Positions 1-7,770 of a stretch of 10,973 nt of DNA are shown in pieces (the first letter of the stretch is position 1; each line of letters opens with the position of its first letter). A program made the translations under genes and the position numbers. The notes under the pieces were generated by a model. It ran no database searches, was not told the origin of the DNA, and was given only the letters and a program-made list of their open reading frames with translations. Source of the stretch: SIO4C1 sp039820425 (lineage in GTDB: Bacteria > Cyanobacteriota > Cyanobacteriia > Phormidesmidales > Phormidesmidaceae); the NCBI GenBank assembly GCA_039820425.1, contig JBCBQD010000200.1, forward strand, positions 1 to 10,973, written 5' to 3'.

Positions 1-60
1 TGCCTCCCCTGCCTCCCCTGCCTCCCCTGCCTCCCCTGCTCCCCTACTCCCCTGCTCCCC
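1..60. repeat. 9-bp and 8-bp tandem repeats inside cobN
   Basis: Plus-strand reading gives four exact copies of TGCCTCCCC (1-36), then three octamers TGCTCCCC, TACTCCCC, TGCTCCCC (37-60). In the cobN frame the nonamers encode Gly-Glu-Ala repeats. The three octamers total 24 bp, so the frame is preserved and the product reads about GEGEQGSRGAGEAGEA. The array reaches the window edge and may continue. It probably encodes a flexible surface loop. Confidence 0.9.
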
Positions 61-2037
61 TTCGCCTATCTCCTCAACCAAACTCGCCTCCACCAACACC
101 TCCCAAATCCTCCCCCCAATCACCGGCACCCTGGACGGGTCCAGCGTTTGGGCGTCATAGTACTCATCCATCAAGCTTTCGAGCTTGGCCAGGGGGCCGT
201 ATAGCTCGGCGCGGGTCAGCGGTGGGGTGAGGTGATCGATGATCACGGCCTGGGCGCGGCGTTTGGCTTGGGCTCCTTCGCCGGGGTCGTTGACGATAAA
301 AGGGTAGAAGTGGGGCATCGGCCCGAGGGCGATCTCGGGGTAGCAGGTATTCGAGAGGGCGATGCTTTTGCCGGGCAGCCATTCTAGATTGCCGTGTTTG
401 CCGACGTGGATAATGGCGTCGGCCTCAAAGACACTGCGCAGCCAGTGGTAAAAGGCGAGGTAGCGATGGGTGGGTTCCAGGTCTGGGGCGTGGTAGGTAA
501 GGCTGGGATCTTGGTCGTAGCCGCGACTGGGTTGGATGCCGATGAAAATATTGCCGAGCTGTAGACCCGAAATCGGGATCGCTAGGTCGGTTAATGCCTG
601 GTGGGGGAAACCCCAGCGATCGCAAATCGCCTGCTGCACCACCCCAGGAAGCTGCCCAAAGAAGTCTTGATAGTCTTGAATAGACAGTGCTTGCCCTGCG
701 GTGCGCCAGCCATCCCCCTCTGGATCGTTAGTCACGCCCTGGGTCAGTCGCTGCATCAGGGTATCGCCGTCGGTGGGGATATCCGACAGCGTGTAGCCTG
801 CGGCCTGCAATGCCTTGAGAATTTCAACACAGCTGGCGGGGGTGTCAAGACCGACGCCGTTGGCGAGGCGACCGTCGCGGTTGGGGTAGTTGGCTAAAAT
901 CAGGGCAATTTTGCGATCGCCCGCAGGCTTACTGCTCAGCTTCACCCAATTGGCGGCCAGATCCGCGACAAAGTGAATGCGATCGGCCACCGACTCATAG
1001 GTCACCAGATCGGTCTCTAACGCTGAGCTGGTTTGGGCCACGGTCTTAAAGGACACAGCGCGGGTGATGATCCGGCCATCGACTTCGGGTAGGGCGACAT
1101 TCATGGCCATGTCACGGGGGGAGAGGCCCAGGGGTTGGGCTTGCCATTGCCCTGTCGTACCACCACTCAGAATGACTTGCAAAACAGGGGCATCAAGCTG
1201 CTGCCACAAAGAGGGCTGGGAACCCTCCAACGGAGCAATGGCAAAACTCGTAGTGTTGAGAATAACAGCGGCGGCTCCGTAAGTCTTGAGGATTTGTTTG
1301 AGGTCTGCCTGATTTTCAGGGGTCTTGAGGGAGGAAACGTAAATGGCAATGGGGGCCAGACCCCGCTGGCTCAGGGCCTCATAGAGGGCATCGATCGGGG
1401 CCAGATTGCCCGCGACGTAGTGCGACCGATAAAACAAAATCGGGGCGAGGGGACCGTCGATGTCCCCATCGGGGCGGTGCCGTGTGTCCCGATAAACCCC
1501 GACTTTTGGAATTCGCTGGGGCGATGGCGGCGCATACTGGGTTTGCAGAGTGCGATCGCAAATGTATAAGAGAGCATGCCTCAGATTTTGCGGTCCACCT
1601 TCGGTGAAATATTGCCAAAGTTGGTTTACCTGTGACAGGGGCACAGTAGAGTGGCTCATCAAATCCAGGTCAGGCTGGTCATCGCCGGGCAGCACCCAAA
1701 GGGCAGTGCCTTTTTCTTCGGCCAGAGCCTTAAGCACTTCTAACCCATAGGGCCAATAGGCGCGACCGCCCAGCATTCTCACCACAATCGTTCGGGCCTG
1801 GCTGAGGACCGACTCGGCATAGGTATCAATGGTGAGCTGCTGCTGTAGGTTGAGGAGGTTAGCCACACGAACCTGACAAAAAGCGGGCGGGAGTCCCGTC
1901 ATCGCCCGGTGCAGCCCTTGAGTATCCGTATCGGCTGCGGTCAAAATAATCAGCGGAGCAGGGGTTTGCTCAATGAAAATGACGCCGTCTTGTCCACCGG
2001 GGACCCAGCCCCCCGGCATCGTTGCTAATCGGTGCAT
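1..2037 (-). CDS. cobN: Cobaltochelatase subunit CobN, N-terminal 679 residues (runs off left edge)
   Basis: Large subunit of the ATP-dependent chelatase that inserts cobalt into a corrinoid ring during cobalamin-type cofactor synthesis; homologous to the magnesium chelatase H subunit and expected in the cytoplasm. The minus-strand frame stays open from the ATG at 2037 to position 1 with no stop. It begins MHRLATMPGGWVPG, the start I associate with cyanobacterial CobN rather than ChlH, and contains family-typical stretches such as HVGKHGNLEWLPGK (about residues 544-557) and TCYPEIALGPMPHFYPFIVND. Full-length CobN is usually about 1,200-1,300 residues, so roughly half is present. Residues 658-679 are a Gly/Glu/Ala low-complexity insert encoded by DNA repeats. 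It is divergent from cikA, with a TATACT -10-like box 19 bp upstream of the ATG. I see no clear Shine-Dalgarno sequence. The magnesium-chelatase H subunit is the alternative, but the N-terminus argues against it. Confidence 0.9.
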   Translation of the reverse strand, partial: MHRLATMPGGWVPGGQDGVIFIEQTPAPLIILTAADTDTQGLHRAMTGLPPAFCQVRVANLLNLQQQLTIDTYAESVLSQARTIVVRMLGGRAYWPYGLEVLKALAEEKGTALWVLPGDDQPDLDLMSHSTVPLSQVNQLWQYFTEGGPQNLRHALLYICDRTLQTQYAPPSPQRIPKVGVYRDTRHRPDGDIDGPLAPILFYRSHYVAGNLAPIDALYEALSQRGLAPIAIYVSSLKTPENQADLKQILKTYGAAAVILNTTSFAIAPLEGSQPSLWQQLDAPVLQVILSGGTTGQWQAQPLGLSPRDMAMNVALPEVDGRIITRAVSFKTVAQTSSALETDLVTYESVADRIHFVADLAANWVKLSSKPAGDRKIALILANYPNRDGRLANGVGLDTPASCVEILKALQAAGYTLSDIPTDGDTLMQRLTQGVTNDPEGDGWRTAGQALSIQDYQDFFGQLPGVVQQAICDRWGFPHQALTDLAIPISGLQLGNIFIGIQPSRGYDQDPSLTYHAPDLEPTHRYLAFYHWLRSVFEADAIIHVGKHGNLEWLPGKSIALSNTCYPEIALGPMPHFYPFIVNDPGEGAQAKRRAQAVIIDHLTPPLTRAELYGPLAKLESLMDEYYDAQTLDPSRVPVIGGRIWEVLVEASLVEEIGEGEQGSRGAGEAGEAGEAGEA

Positions 2038-2056
2038 TTCTAGCAAATGTGAAAGA

Positions 2057-2062
2057 AGTATA
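2057..2062 (-). promoter_or_regulatory. Candidate -10 box of cobN
   Basis: On the minus strand this reads TATACT, five of six matches to TATAAT, and lies 19 bp upstream of the cobN ATG. The 5' leader would then be only about a dozen bases. No convincing -35 box is present at the usual distance; that place is taken by the palindrome at 2083-2100, which would suit an activated or repressed promoter. Inferred from sequence only. Confidence 0.35.
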
Positions 2063-2082
2063 GTTATTCGGCAGGCTTGGGC

Positions 2083-2100
2083 CATCCTAGCGCTAGGATG
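2083..2100. promoter_or_regulatory. Perfect 18-bp palindrome between cobN and cikA
   Basis: CATCCTAGC followed directly by GCTAGGATG is an exact 18-bp palindrome with no spacer. It lies 46 bp upstream of the cobN start and just upstream of its candidate -10, about where a -35 element would be. A dimeric regulator could bind here. I do not recognise the motif as NtcA, Fur or Zur. A 9-bp direct repeat, GCAAATGTG, flanks it at 2043-2051 and 2113-2121. Confidence 0.5.
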
Positions 2101-2173
2101 ATGCCACCAATTGCAAATGTGCTTTTAAGAAACGTTTTTCAGTATCTCCTGTTTTTGGCCTGCTGCCGACTGA

Positions 2174-2232
2174 TTTTTAATCTTGGGTGCCGGATTAGAG
2201 CAAGAGATTATCCGGACAACTTTTTAATCTTG
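2174..2232. repeat. 12-bp direct repeats around an interrupted palindrome upstream of cikA
   Basis: TTTTTAATCTTG occurs exactly at 2174-2185 and 2221-2232. Between the copies lies the inverted repeat CCGGAT (2190-2195) and ATCCGG (2210-2215), with a 14-bp spacer. The block ends 56 bp before the cikA start, so a role in cikA control is possible, but no known site is recognised. Confidence 0.45.
2183..2211 (+). promoter_or_regulatory. Weak candidate promoter for cikA
   Basis: TTGGGT (2183-2188) and GATTAT (2206-2211) are spaced 17 bp apart, as for a sigma-70-type promoter, but match the consensus only partly. The interrupted palindrome CCGGAT/ATCCGG overlaps the spacer and the -10, so a protein bound there would block it. 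This is a guess from spacing. Confidence 0.22.
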
Positions 2233-2260
2233 CCTCACCTGTTGAGGGAACGCCAAACTA

Positions 2261-2277
2261 AAGGCTTGACGAGCCTT
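2261..2277 (+). other. Small hairpin in the cikA leader
   Basis: AAGGCT (2261-2266) and AGCCTT (2272-2277) form a 6-bp stem with a 5-base loop, ending 11 bases before the cikA ATG. No strong Shine-Dalgarno sequence is seen here, so the hairpin could influence ribosome access. It is small and could be chance. Confidence 0.25.
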
Positions 2278-2288
2278 GCGCAATTGCT

Positions 2289-4661
2289 ATGCCCGACTTT
2301 GAGCAGCTGATTTGCTACGAAAATCTATCCCTGGCCACCTTTGAGCAAGTCAGAGATTTTTTGCAGCAGCAGGGTAATCTTCCCGGTAGCCTGTTCTTAA
2401 CCGAACAGCACCTGTCCGCTGAGCAGCGCCTGCCTGTTAACCTAAACGCGGCTAACCCAGCCCCCACTCGCTCAGCCCGAGCGACCTGGTTTAGCCTGCT
2501 GGTTTTATCCCAGGACTGCATGCTGCTGGTTGGCAAATCTGCGGCACCGGAGAGGATAGCAGACGCTGAGAAGGCCAGAAATTGGCCTGAGGCTAGCGCC
2601 CCTGAAACTGCCCTAAAAACTGCCTCAAATCCAGCCCTAAATGCTGACACTTATCAAGTCGCCTTAAATTTTGAGCGAGCCGTTGTTGAGTCATTTTTAG
2701 ATCACCTTAATCAGTTGGCTCCTTTGTCTCAATCGGTGACACAAGCCCTTCAGCAGTGCCGTCAACGGTTAGCTGATATAAAACCGACCCCATCCTCACG
2801 ATTGATTTTGTCGCTGGCAGATTATCTCTCGGGTCAACAACCCGCCCAGCAAGCGTTAGATCAGCAGCTCAAGCAGAGTATGTTGCTCAATCAGGTGGTC
2901 ACCCGTATCCGCCATAGCCTGGATTTACCCGTCATTTTAGAAACCACAGTGGATCAGGTCCGGGAATTTCTCTCTGCAGACCGTCTTGTTTTATACCAGT
3001 TTTGCAGTGATGACCAGATCATATCGAATCAGTTAGAGGCCGCTGGTAAGTCACCGACCCCTCTCAAGTCCCCAATTCTAAAGGACCTAGTGCTCGAAGG
3101 CCAGGTAACTTATGAGTCCAGGGCTTCTGAAGGGATTGCATCAGTACTGGACGCCGCTGAAAAATTTTGCTTTAAAGATGAGCCGATTTGTCAAGAACGG
3201 TATCACTCAGGCCATCCCCTGGCGGTGGATGATATTGTCACTTACTATCACCATTCTCCGTGCCTGATCGAGTTCTTAAAGGCCAAACAGGTCAAGTCAA
3301 AGCTAATTGCCCCAATTTTGGTACGAGGCCAGCTGTGGGGGTTAATCATTGCCCACCAGTGCCATCAAACCCGCCATTGGCAAGATTGGGAGCTGACATT
3401 TTTACGGCAGATTGCCGAGCACCTTGCGATCGCAGTCAGCCAGTCCCAGCTCTATCATCAGCTGCGCCAGCGCAAAGAAACCTTAGAAGTCAACGTCACT
3501 GACCGGACCCAGGCCCTGCAAGATGCCCTGATTGCCGCTGAGGCTGCCAACCTGACCAAGAGCGAATTTTTGGCCACCATGAGCCATGAGCTGCGCACCC
3601 CCCTGACCTATATCATCGGCATGTCAGCTACCCTGCTGCGATGGTCCTTTGGCGAGTTGAGCGGTCGCCAGCGGGATTATCTCAATACGATTCACCGCAG
3701 CGGCGAGCAGCTGCTCGACATGATCAACGACATTTTAGAGGTCGCCAAAATTGAGTCGGGTCGCATTGTCTTAGAGGTCAGTGAGTTTTCCCTGGCTAAT
3801 CTGGCCCGCACCGCCCTGGAGCAGTTTCGCAAACAAGCCGAGGAGGCTGGCCTTGAGCTCAAGCTAGACTTACGAATCCCTAGTGAGAGAGACGATTGCT
3901 TTGTAGCAGATGCCCGACGACTGCGCCAGATACTCGCTAATTTGCTCAGCAATGCGATTAAGTTTACGCAACCCGGGGGGCGTGTGAGTTTGAGGATTTG
4001 GCGAGAACCCCACTGCGCCATCCTCCAGGTCGAAGACACCGGCATTGGCATTCCTGTCGACCAGCAACCGCTGCTGTTTGAGAAATTTAAGCAGCTCGAA
4101 ACCACTCGCCAGCGCCAGTATGCAGGCACTGGACTGGGGCTGGCCCTCACCAAACAACTGGTAGATTTGCATAGCGGTTCTATTCAAGTGATTTCCCAAA
4201 CCGGGAAAGGCTCAATTTTTACCGTGCGGATTCCCCTACAGCGCCAGGATGGGAGTGTGGCTATCCCGGATGAAGAGACCTCGCTTGAACCGGTTACCGG
4301 GCGTATTTTACTCCTCGAAGAAGATGAAAACACCGCCAGTTTGATCTGTGACCTACTCACCGCCGCTGACTATCAGGTGATTTGGCTGATAGAGGGCTCT
4401 CGCATCGTCAACCAGGTCGAGATTTTGCAACCGGTCGTGCTGATCATGAATCCCAACCTGGTCAGTAGCGGCAGTCGCTATCTTTTAGAAGACCTTAAAC
4501 GACAGGTTACAACCGCTGGCATTCAACTCTTGGCCCTGCTGGAAAACCAACACCCCACCACCGTTGAAGCGTCTAAAAGCTTAGGGTTTGATGACTTTAT
4601 CGCTAAACCACTCAATCCAGAACTGATTTTGCAGAAGGTTCAAACCCTGGCTGCCAAATAA
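2289..4661 (+). CDS. cikA: Circadian input kinase CikA: GAF, histidine kinase, pseudo-receiver
   Basis: Sensor histidine kinase linking environmental and metabolic cues to the Kai clock and acting on the RpaA output regulator. Of 790 residues, 1-200 form an N-terminal region without a clear motif, about 212-385 a GAF domain, 385-425 a coiled linker, and 426-650 the kinase core. The core has phospho-His433 (MSHELRTPLT), N box NLLSNAIKF (551-559), G1 box DTGIGIP (583-589) and G2 box GTGLGL (613-618). Residues 671-790 are a CikA-like pseudo-receiver (GRILLLEEDEN, YQVIWL, IAKPLN); Asn721 sits where receivers carry the phospho-accepting Asp, while the conserved Lys773 remains. Length and order match Synechococcus elongatus CikA (about 754 residues), and MSATLLRWSFGELS plus the degenerate receiver are characteristic. 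GAF Cys294 and Cys325 occupy cyanobacteriochrome chromophore positions. The ATG has no strong Shine-Dalgarno. A paralogous hybrid kinase is the alternative. Confidence 0.85.
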   Translation: MPDFEQLICYENLSLATFEQVRDFLQQQGNLPGSLFLTEQHLSAEQRLPVNLNAANPAPTRSARATWFSLLVLSQDCMLLVGKSAAPERIADAEKARNWPEASAPETALKTASNPALNADTYQVALNFERAVVESFLDHLNQLAPLSQSVTQALQQCRQRLADIKPTPSSRLILSLADYLSGQQPAQQALDQQLKQSMLLNQVVTRIRHSLDLPVILETTVDQVREFLSADRLVLYQFCSDDQIISNQLEAAGKSPTPLKSPILKDLVLEGQVTYESRASEGIASVLDAAEKFCFKDEPICQERYHSGHPLAVDDIVTYYHHSPCLIEFLKAKQVKSKLIAPILVRGQLWGLIIAHQCHQTRHWQDWELTFLRQIAEHLAIAVSQSQLYHQLRQRKETLEVNVTDRTQALQDALIAAEAANLTKSEFLATMSHELRTPLTYIIGMSATLLRWSFGELSGRQRDYLNTIHRSGEQLLDMINDILEVAKIESGRIVLEVSEFSLANLARTALEQFRKQAEEAGLELKLDLRIPSERDDCFVADARRLRQILANLLSNAIKFTQPGGRVSLRIWREPHCAILQVEDTGIGIPVDQQPLLFEKFKQLETTRQRQYAGTGLGLALTKQLVDLHSGSIQVISQTGKGSIFTVRIPLQRQDGSVAIPDEETSLEPVTGRILLLEEDENTASLICDLLTAADYQVIWLIEGSRIVNQVEILQPVVLIMNPNLVSSGSRYLLEDLKRQVTTAGIQLLALLENQHPTTVEASKSLGFDDFIAKPLNPELILQKVQTLAAK

Positions 4662-4709
4662 TCACAACAGCACTCCTGGTGAAGGGGCGACTTTTAACAA
4701 GTTGAAAAC

Positions 4710-4732
4710 AAGCTTCATGTTTGGTGAAGCTT
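4710..4732. repeat. Perfect 8-bp hairpin between cikA and putA
   Basis: AAGCTTCA (4710-4717) and TGAAGCTT (4725-4732) pair perfectly around a 7-base loop, 48 bp after the cikA stop and 50 bp before the putA ATG. On the plus strand it is followed by CCCCC, not a T-run, so it is a poor intrinsic terminator for cikA. It may be an operator or leader structure for putA. Confidence 0.5.
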
Positions 4733-4769
4733 CCCCCACTTAGCACGCAGAATAGAGATAGGTTACCGC

Positions 4770-4774
4770 AGGAG
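4770..4774 (+). promoter_or_regulatory. Shine-Dalgarno deciding the putA start
   Basis: AGGAG at 4770-4774 is followed by 8 bases and then the ATG at 4783. A TTG at 4777 in the same frame would extend the protein by two residues but lies only 2 bases from the motif, too close for initiation. The ATG is therefore preferred. Confidence 0.75.
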
Positions 4775-4782
4775 TCTTGCCC

Positions 4783-7770
4783 ATGGTATTACAAGCGCCC
4801 CCTTCCACCTACGAACCCCAGACCCAAGCCATCGCCAAAACTTTACTGGCTAAGACTCGCGATCGGCGGTGGTTTGCCCAGGTTCGCGATCAGGTCCGCT
4901 GGGATGACAAGATGCTAGGCTTTGCAATGTCTAATCCAGGCCTGCGGGTGCAGTTGTTTCAGCTGATCGACTGTCTGCCTGCGTTGTCTACCAAAGCAGA
5001 CATTGCCCGCCATTTGCAAGATTATCTTGGTCGGGATGAGGTGGAGTTACCCAGTGCCCTCAAGGGGCTCTTAAATTTCTCTCAACCCGACTCGATGCCG
5101 GGGCAGATTGCGGCCTCAACCCTCTCGACCGCCGTTGAAACCCTCGCCAAAAAATATATCGCTGGGGAAACGGTTGAGCAGGTGCTTAAAACCCTGGAGC
5201 AGCTACGCAAGCAGCGGTTCACCTTTGCGCTGGATTTGCTGGGCGAAGCGGTCGTTACTGAAACCGAGGCCGAGGCTTACCTGAGGCGTTACCTTGAGCT
5301 GATGGAATCCCTCGCCGCCGTCACCCAGAAATGGCCCACCCTCGAGGGTGTAGATCGAGTAGACGGGGTCGATTTGCCCAAAGCCCAGGTGACGGTCAAA
5401 CTAACGGCGTTTTATTCCCAATTTGACCCCCTAGACCCGGCGGGGACCACTGCCCAGGTCAGCGCTCGCATCCGCACCCTGCTGCGAGCGGCCCAAAAAT
5501 TTGGGGTGTCGGTCCATTTTGATATGGAGCAGTATGTTTACAAGACCCTGACCCTAGAGATTCTCAAATCGGTGCTGACCGAGCCCGAGTTTAAAGGCCG
5601 CAGCGACATTGGGGTGACGCTGCAAGCCTATCTGCGCGACAGCTATGACGACCTCAAGGGGCTGGTGACCTGGGCCAAAGAGCGGGGCACTCCCGTCACG
5701 GTGCGTCTGGTCAAAGGGGCCTATTGGGATCAGGAAACGATTAAGGCGATTCAAAACCACTGGGCCCAGCCGGTTTATCGCGAGAAAGTCTCGACCGATG
5801 CTAACTTTGAGCGCATGACCGAGCTGTTGATGGAAAATCACGCGGTGCTTTATGCCGCGATTGGGAGCCATAATGTGCGATCGCAGGCCCACGCCATCGC
5901 CATTGCCAAAGAACTCAAGATTCCCCAGCAACGGTTTGAGCTACAGGTACTCTACGGCATGGCCGACAAGCTGGCTAAAGCCATGGTCGATGAAGGTTAT
6001 CGGGTGCGGGTCTATTGCCCCTATGGCGATCTGATTCCAGGAATGGCCTACTTGATCCGGCGGCTGCTTGAGAATACGGCCAATACTTCTTTCCTGCGGC
6101 AAAACCTGGAGGAGCGCCCGATTGAGGAACTGATTGCCAAGCCCAAGTTTGCCGAGATAGACACCCAGCCCCCAGAGGTGCCTTTACCCAGCATATCTGG
6201 TCTGCAGGGGGCCGCTGCGGATACAGACTACGCCGAGCTCTCCGCTCGCCAAATAGCCGAGCAGGCGATGGCGACGGTACGCGGTGCCCTGGGACGTGCT
6301 TACTGGCCCTGGGTAGATGGCAAAGCCCTCAAAACTGAGACCCGCGTACAATCCGTCAACCCATCCAATCCATCAGAGGTGGTGGGCCACATTGGTTTGC
6401 TTAGTCAAGACCAGGCCGACCAGGCGATTGACGCCGCCAAAGCGGCCTTCCCCGCCTGGCAGCGGACCCCTGTGCAAGCGCGGGCCAACTGCCTGCGCCG
6501 CGCCGCTGAGATCATGGAAACCCGTCGAGCTGAGCTGTCTGCCTGGATGGTGCTAGAGGTGGGTAAAGCGGTGCGTCAGGCCGACGCTGAGGTGTCGGAG
6601 GCGATTGACTTTTGTCGCTACTACGCCGACGAAATGGAGCGATTAGACAGAGGTGTCAGCTATGACCTGGCGGGGGAAAATAATCGCTATCGCTACTTTC
6701 CTCGGGGGCTGGCCCTGGTGATTTCGCCGTGGAACTTTCCCCTGGCGATCGCCACCGGCATGACCGTGGCCGCCCTGGTCACTGGCAACTGCACAATGCT
6801 CAAACCGGCGGAGACTTCCTCGGTGATTGCGGCGAAACTAGTCGAGATTTTGGTAGAAGCAGGCATTCCCAAAGGTGTTTTGCAACTGGTCTACGCCAGG
6901 GGCTCTAGCGTGGGGGCGCACCTGGTCAACCACCCCGATGTCCATCTGATCGCCTTTACCGGCTCCCGTGAGGTGGGCTGCCGCATCTACGCCGAGGCTG
7001 CCCAGGTTCAACCCGGCCAAAAACACCTCAAACGGGTGATTGCCGAGATGGGCGGCAAAAACGCCATCATCATCGATGACAGCGCTGACCTTGACCAGGC
7101 AGTACAGGGGGTCGTCTACTCCGCCTTTGGCTACAGTGGGCAAAAATGCTCGGCCTGCTCGCGGGTAATTGTGCTGTCGTCTATCCACAATGCCTTTGTC
7201 GAGCGCCTGGTTGAGGCCACCCGCTCCTTGAATATTGGCCCCGCCGCCGATCCGGCCACGACCGTCGGCCCCGTGATTGATGCCACCGCCCGCGATCGCA
7301 TTCGTCAGTATATAGAGACCGGCAAACAAGAGGGGCAGGTTGCCCTGGCAATGGAGGCTCCCGAAGATGGCTACTTCGTCGGACCGACCATCTTTACCGA
7401 CATTGCACCTGACGCCAAAATCGCCCAGGAAGAAATCTTTGGTCCGGTGGTGGCGGTGATTAAAGCCGAAAGTTTTGACGAGGCGCTTACCATTGCCAAT
7501 GGCACCGACTACGCCCTCACCGGGGGGCTTTACTCCCGCACACCGACCCACATCGAGCGGGTCCAGTCCGAGTTTGAGGTGGGCAATCTCTACATCAATC
7601 GCGGCATTACCGGGGCGATTGTGGCCCGCCAACCCTTTGGGGGCTTCAAACTCTCAGGGGTGGGCTCTAAGGCCGGGGGGCCAGACTATCTGCTCCAGTT
7701 TTTAGAACCTCGGCATGTGACAGAGAATATTCAGCGCCAGGGGTTTGCGCCGATTGAGGGGATGGAATAG
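4783..7770 (+). CDS. putA: Bifunctional proline dehydrogenase / L-glutamate gamma-semialdehyde dehydrogenase PutA
   Basis: Oxidises proline to glutamate in two steps: the FAD-dependent proline dehydrogenase passes electrons to quinone, and the NAD-dependent aldehyde dehydrogenase oxidises glutamate semialdehyde. Numbering is from the ATG at 4783 (995 residues). Residues about 100-445 are the PRODH barrel, with VKLTAFYSQFDPLD, FDMEQYVYKTL, VRLVKGAYWD and the substrate-binding arginine pair in LIRRLLENTANT (426-427). Residues about 500-975 are the aldehyde dehydrogenase, with SPWNFPLA (648-655), AFTGSREVG, general-base Glu755 in EMGGKNA, catalytic Cys789 in GQKCSACS, EEIFGPVV and PFGGFKLSG. There is no N-terminal ribbon-helix-helix domain, so it is not the self-repressing trifunctional form. 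All key residues are present and the gene appears intact. A HIP1 site at 6745 lies in the SPWNFP region. It follows cikA by 121 bp and may have its own promoter. Confidence 0.95.
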   Translation: MVLQAPPSTYEPQTQAIAKTLLAKTRDRRWFAQVRDQVRWDDKMLGFAMSNPGLRVQLFQLIDCLPALSTKADIARHLQDYLGRDEVELPSALKGLLNFSQPDSMPGQIAASTLSTAVETLAKKYIAGETVEQVLKTLEQLRKQRFTFALDLLGEAVVTETEAEAYLRRYLELMESLAAVTQKWPTLEGVDRVDGVDLPKAQVTVKLTAFYSQFDPLDPAGTTAQVSARIRTLLRAAQKFGVSVHFDMEQYVYKTLTLEILKSVLTEPEFKGRSDIGVTLQAYLRDSYDDLKGLVTWAKERGTPVTVRLVKGAYWDQETIKAIQNHWAQPVYREKVSTDANFERMTELLMENHAVLYAAIGSHNVRSQAHAIAIAKELKIPQQRFELQVLYGMADKLAKAMVDEGYRVRVYCPYGDLIPGMAYLIRRLLENTANTSFLRQNLEERPIEELIAKPKFAEIDTQPPEVPLPSISGLQGAAADTDYAELSARQIAEQAMATVRGALGRAYWPWVDGKALKTETRVQSVNPSNPSEVVGHIGLLSQDQADQAIDAAKAAFPAWQRTPVQARANCLRRAAEIMETRRAELSAWMVLEVGKAVRQADAEVSEAIDFCRYYADEMERLDRGVSYDLAGENNRYRYFPRGLALVISPWNFPLAIATGMTVAALVTGNCTMLKPAETSSVIAAKLVEILVEAGIPKGVLQLVYARGSSVGAHLVNHPDVHLIAFTGSREVGCRIYAEAAQVQPGQKHLKRVIAEMGGKNAIIIDDSADLDQAVQGVVYSAFGYSGQKCSACSRVIVLSSIHNAFVERLVEATRSLNIGPAADPATTVGPVIDATARDRIRQYIETGKQEGQVALAMEAPEDGYFVGPTIFTDIAPDAKIAQEEIFGPVVAVIKAESFDEALTIANGTDYALTGGLYSRTPTHIERVQSEFEVGNLYINRGITGAIVARQPFGGFKLSGVGSKAGGPDYLLQFLEPRHVTENIQRQGFAPIEGME

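Noticed and set aside
1..60. CRISPR array or phage repeat at the left edge
   Set aside because: The units are 8-9 bp with no spacers and remain in the cobN reading frame.
164..1618. Several short frames on both strands within cobN
   Set aside because: The cobN frame is continuous and conserved across the whole stretch, so these are shadows.
2038..2288. Cobalamin riboswitch upstream of cobN
   Set aside because: No B12-box-like sequence is seen, and the candidate -10 leaves a leader of about a dozen bases, too short for a riboswitch.
2077..2310. 77-codon plus-strand frame overlapping the cikA start
   Set aside because: It starts with TTG, has no Shine-Dalgarno, is unusually rich in Leu, Cys and Arg, and overlaps the cikA start; the region reads better as divergent regulatory DNA.
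3692..4153. 153-codon minus-strand frame within cikA
   Set aside because: Complement of the conserved kinase core; no ribosome site or protein-like pattern of its own.
4777..4779. TTG start for putA
   Set aside because: Only 2 bases from the AGGAG motif; the ATG at 4783 has the proper 8-base spacing.
6838..7632. 264-codon minus-strand frame within putA
   Set aside because: It lies wholly opposite the conserved aldehyde dehydrogenase domain; long antisense frames are common in GC-rich coding DNA, and its translation shows no recognisable domain.
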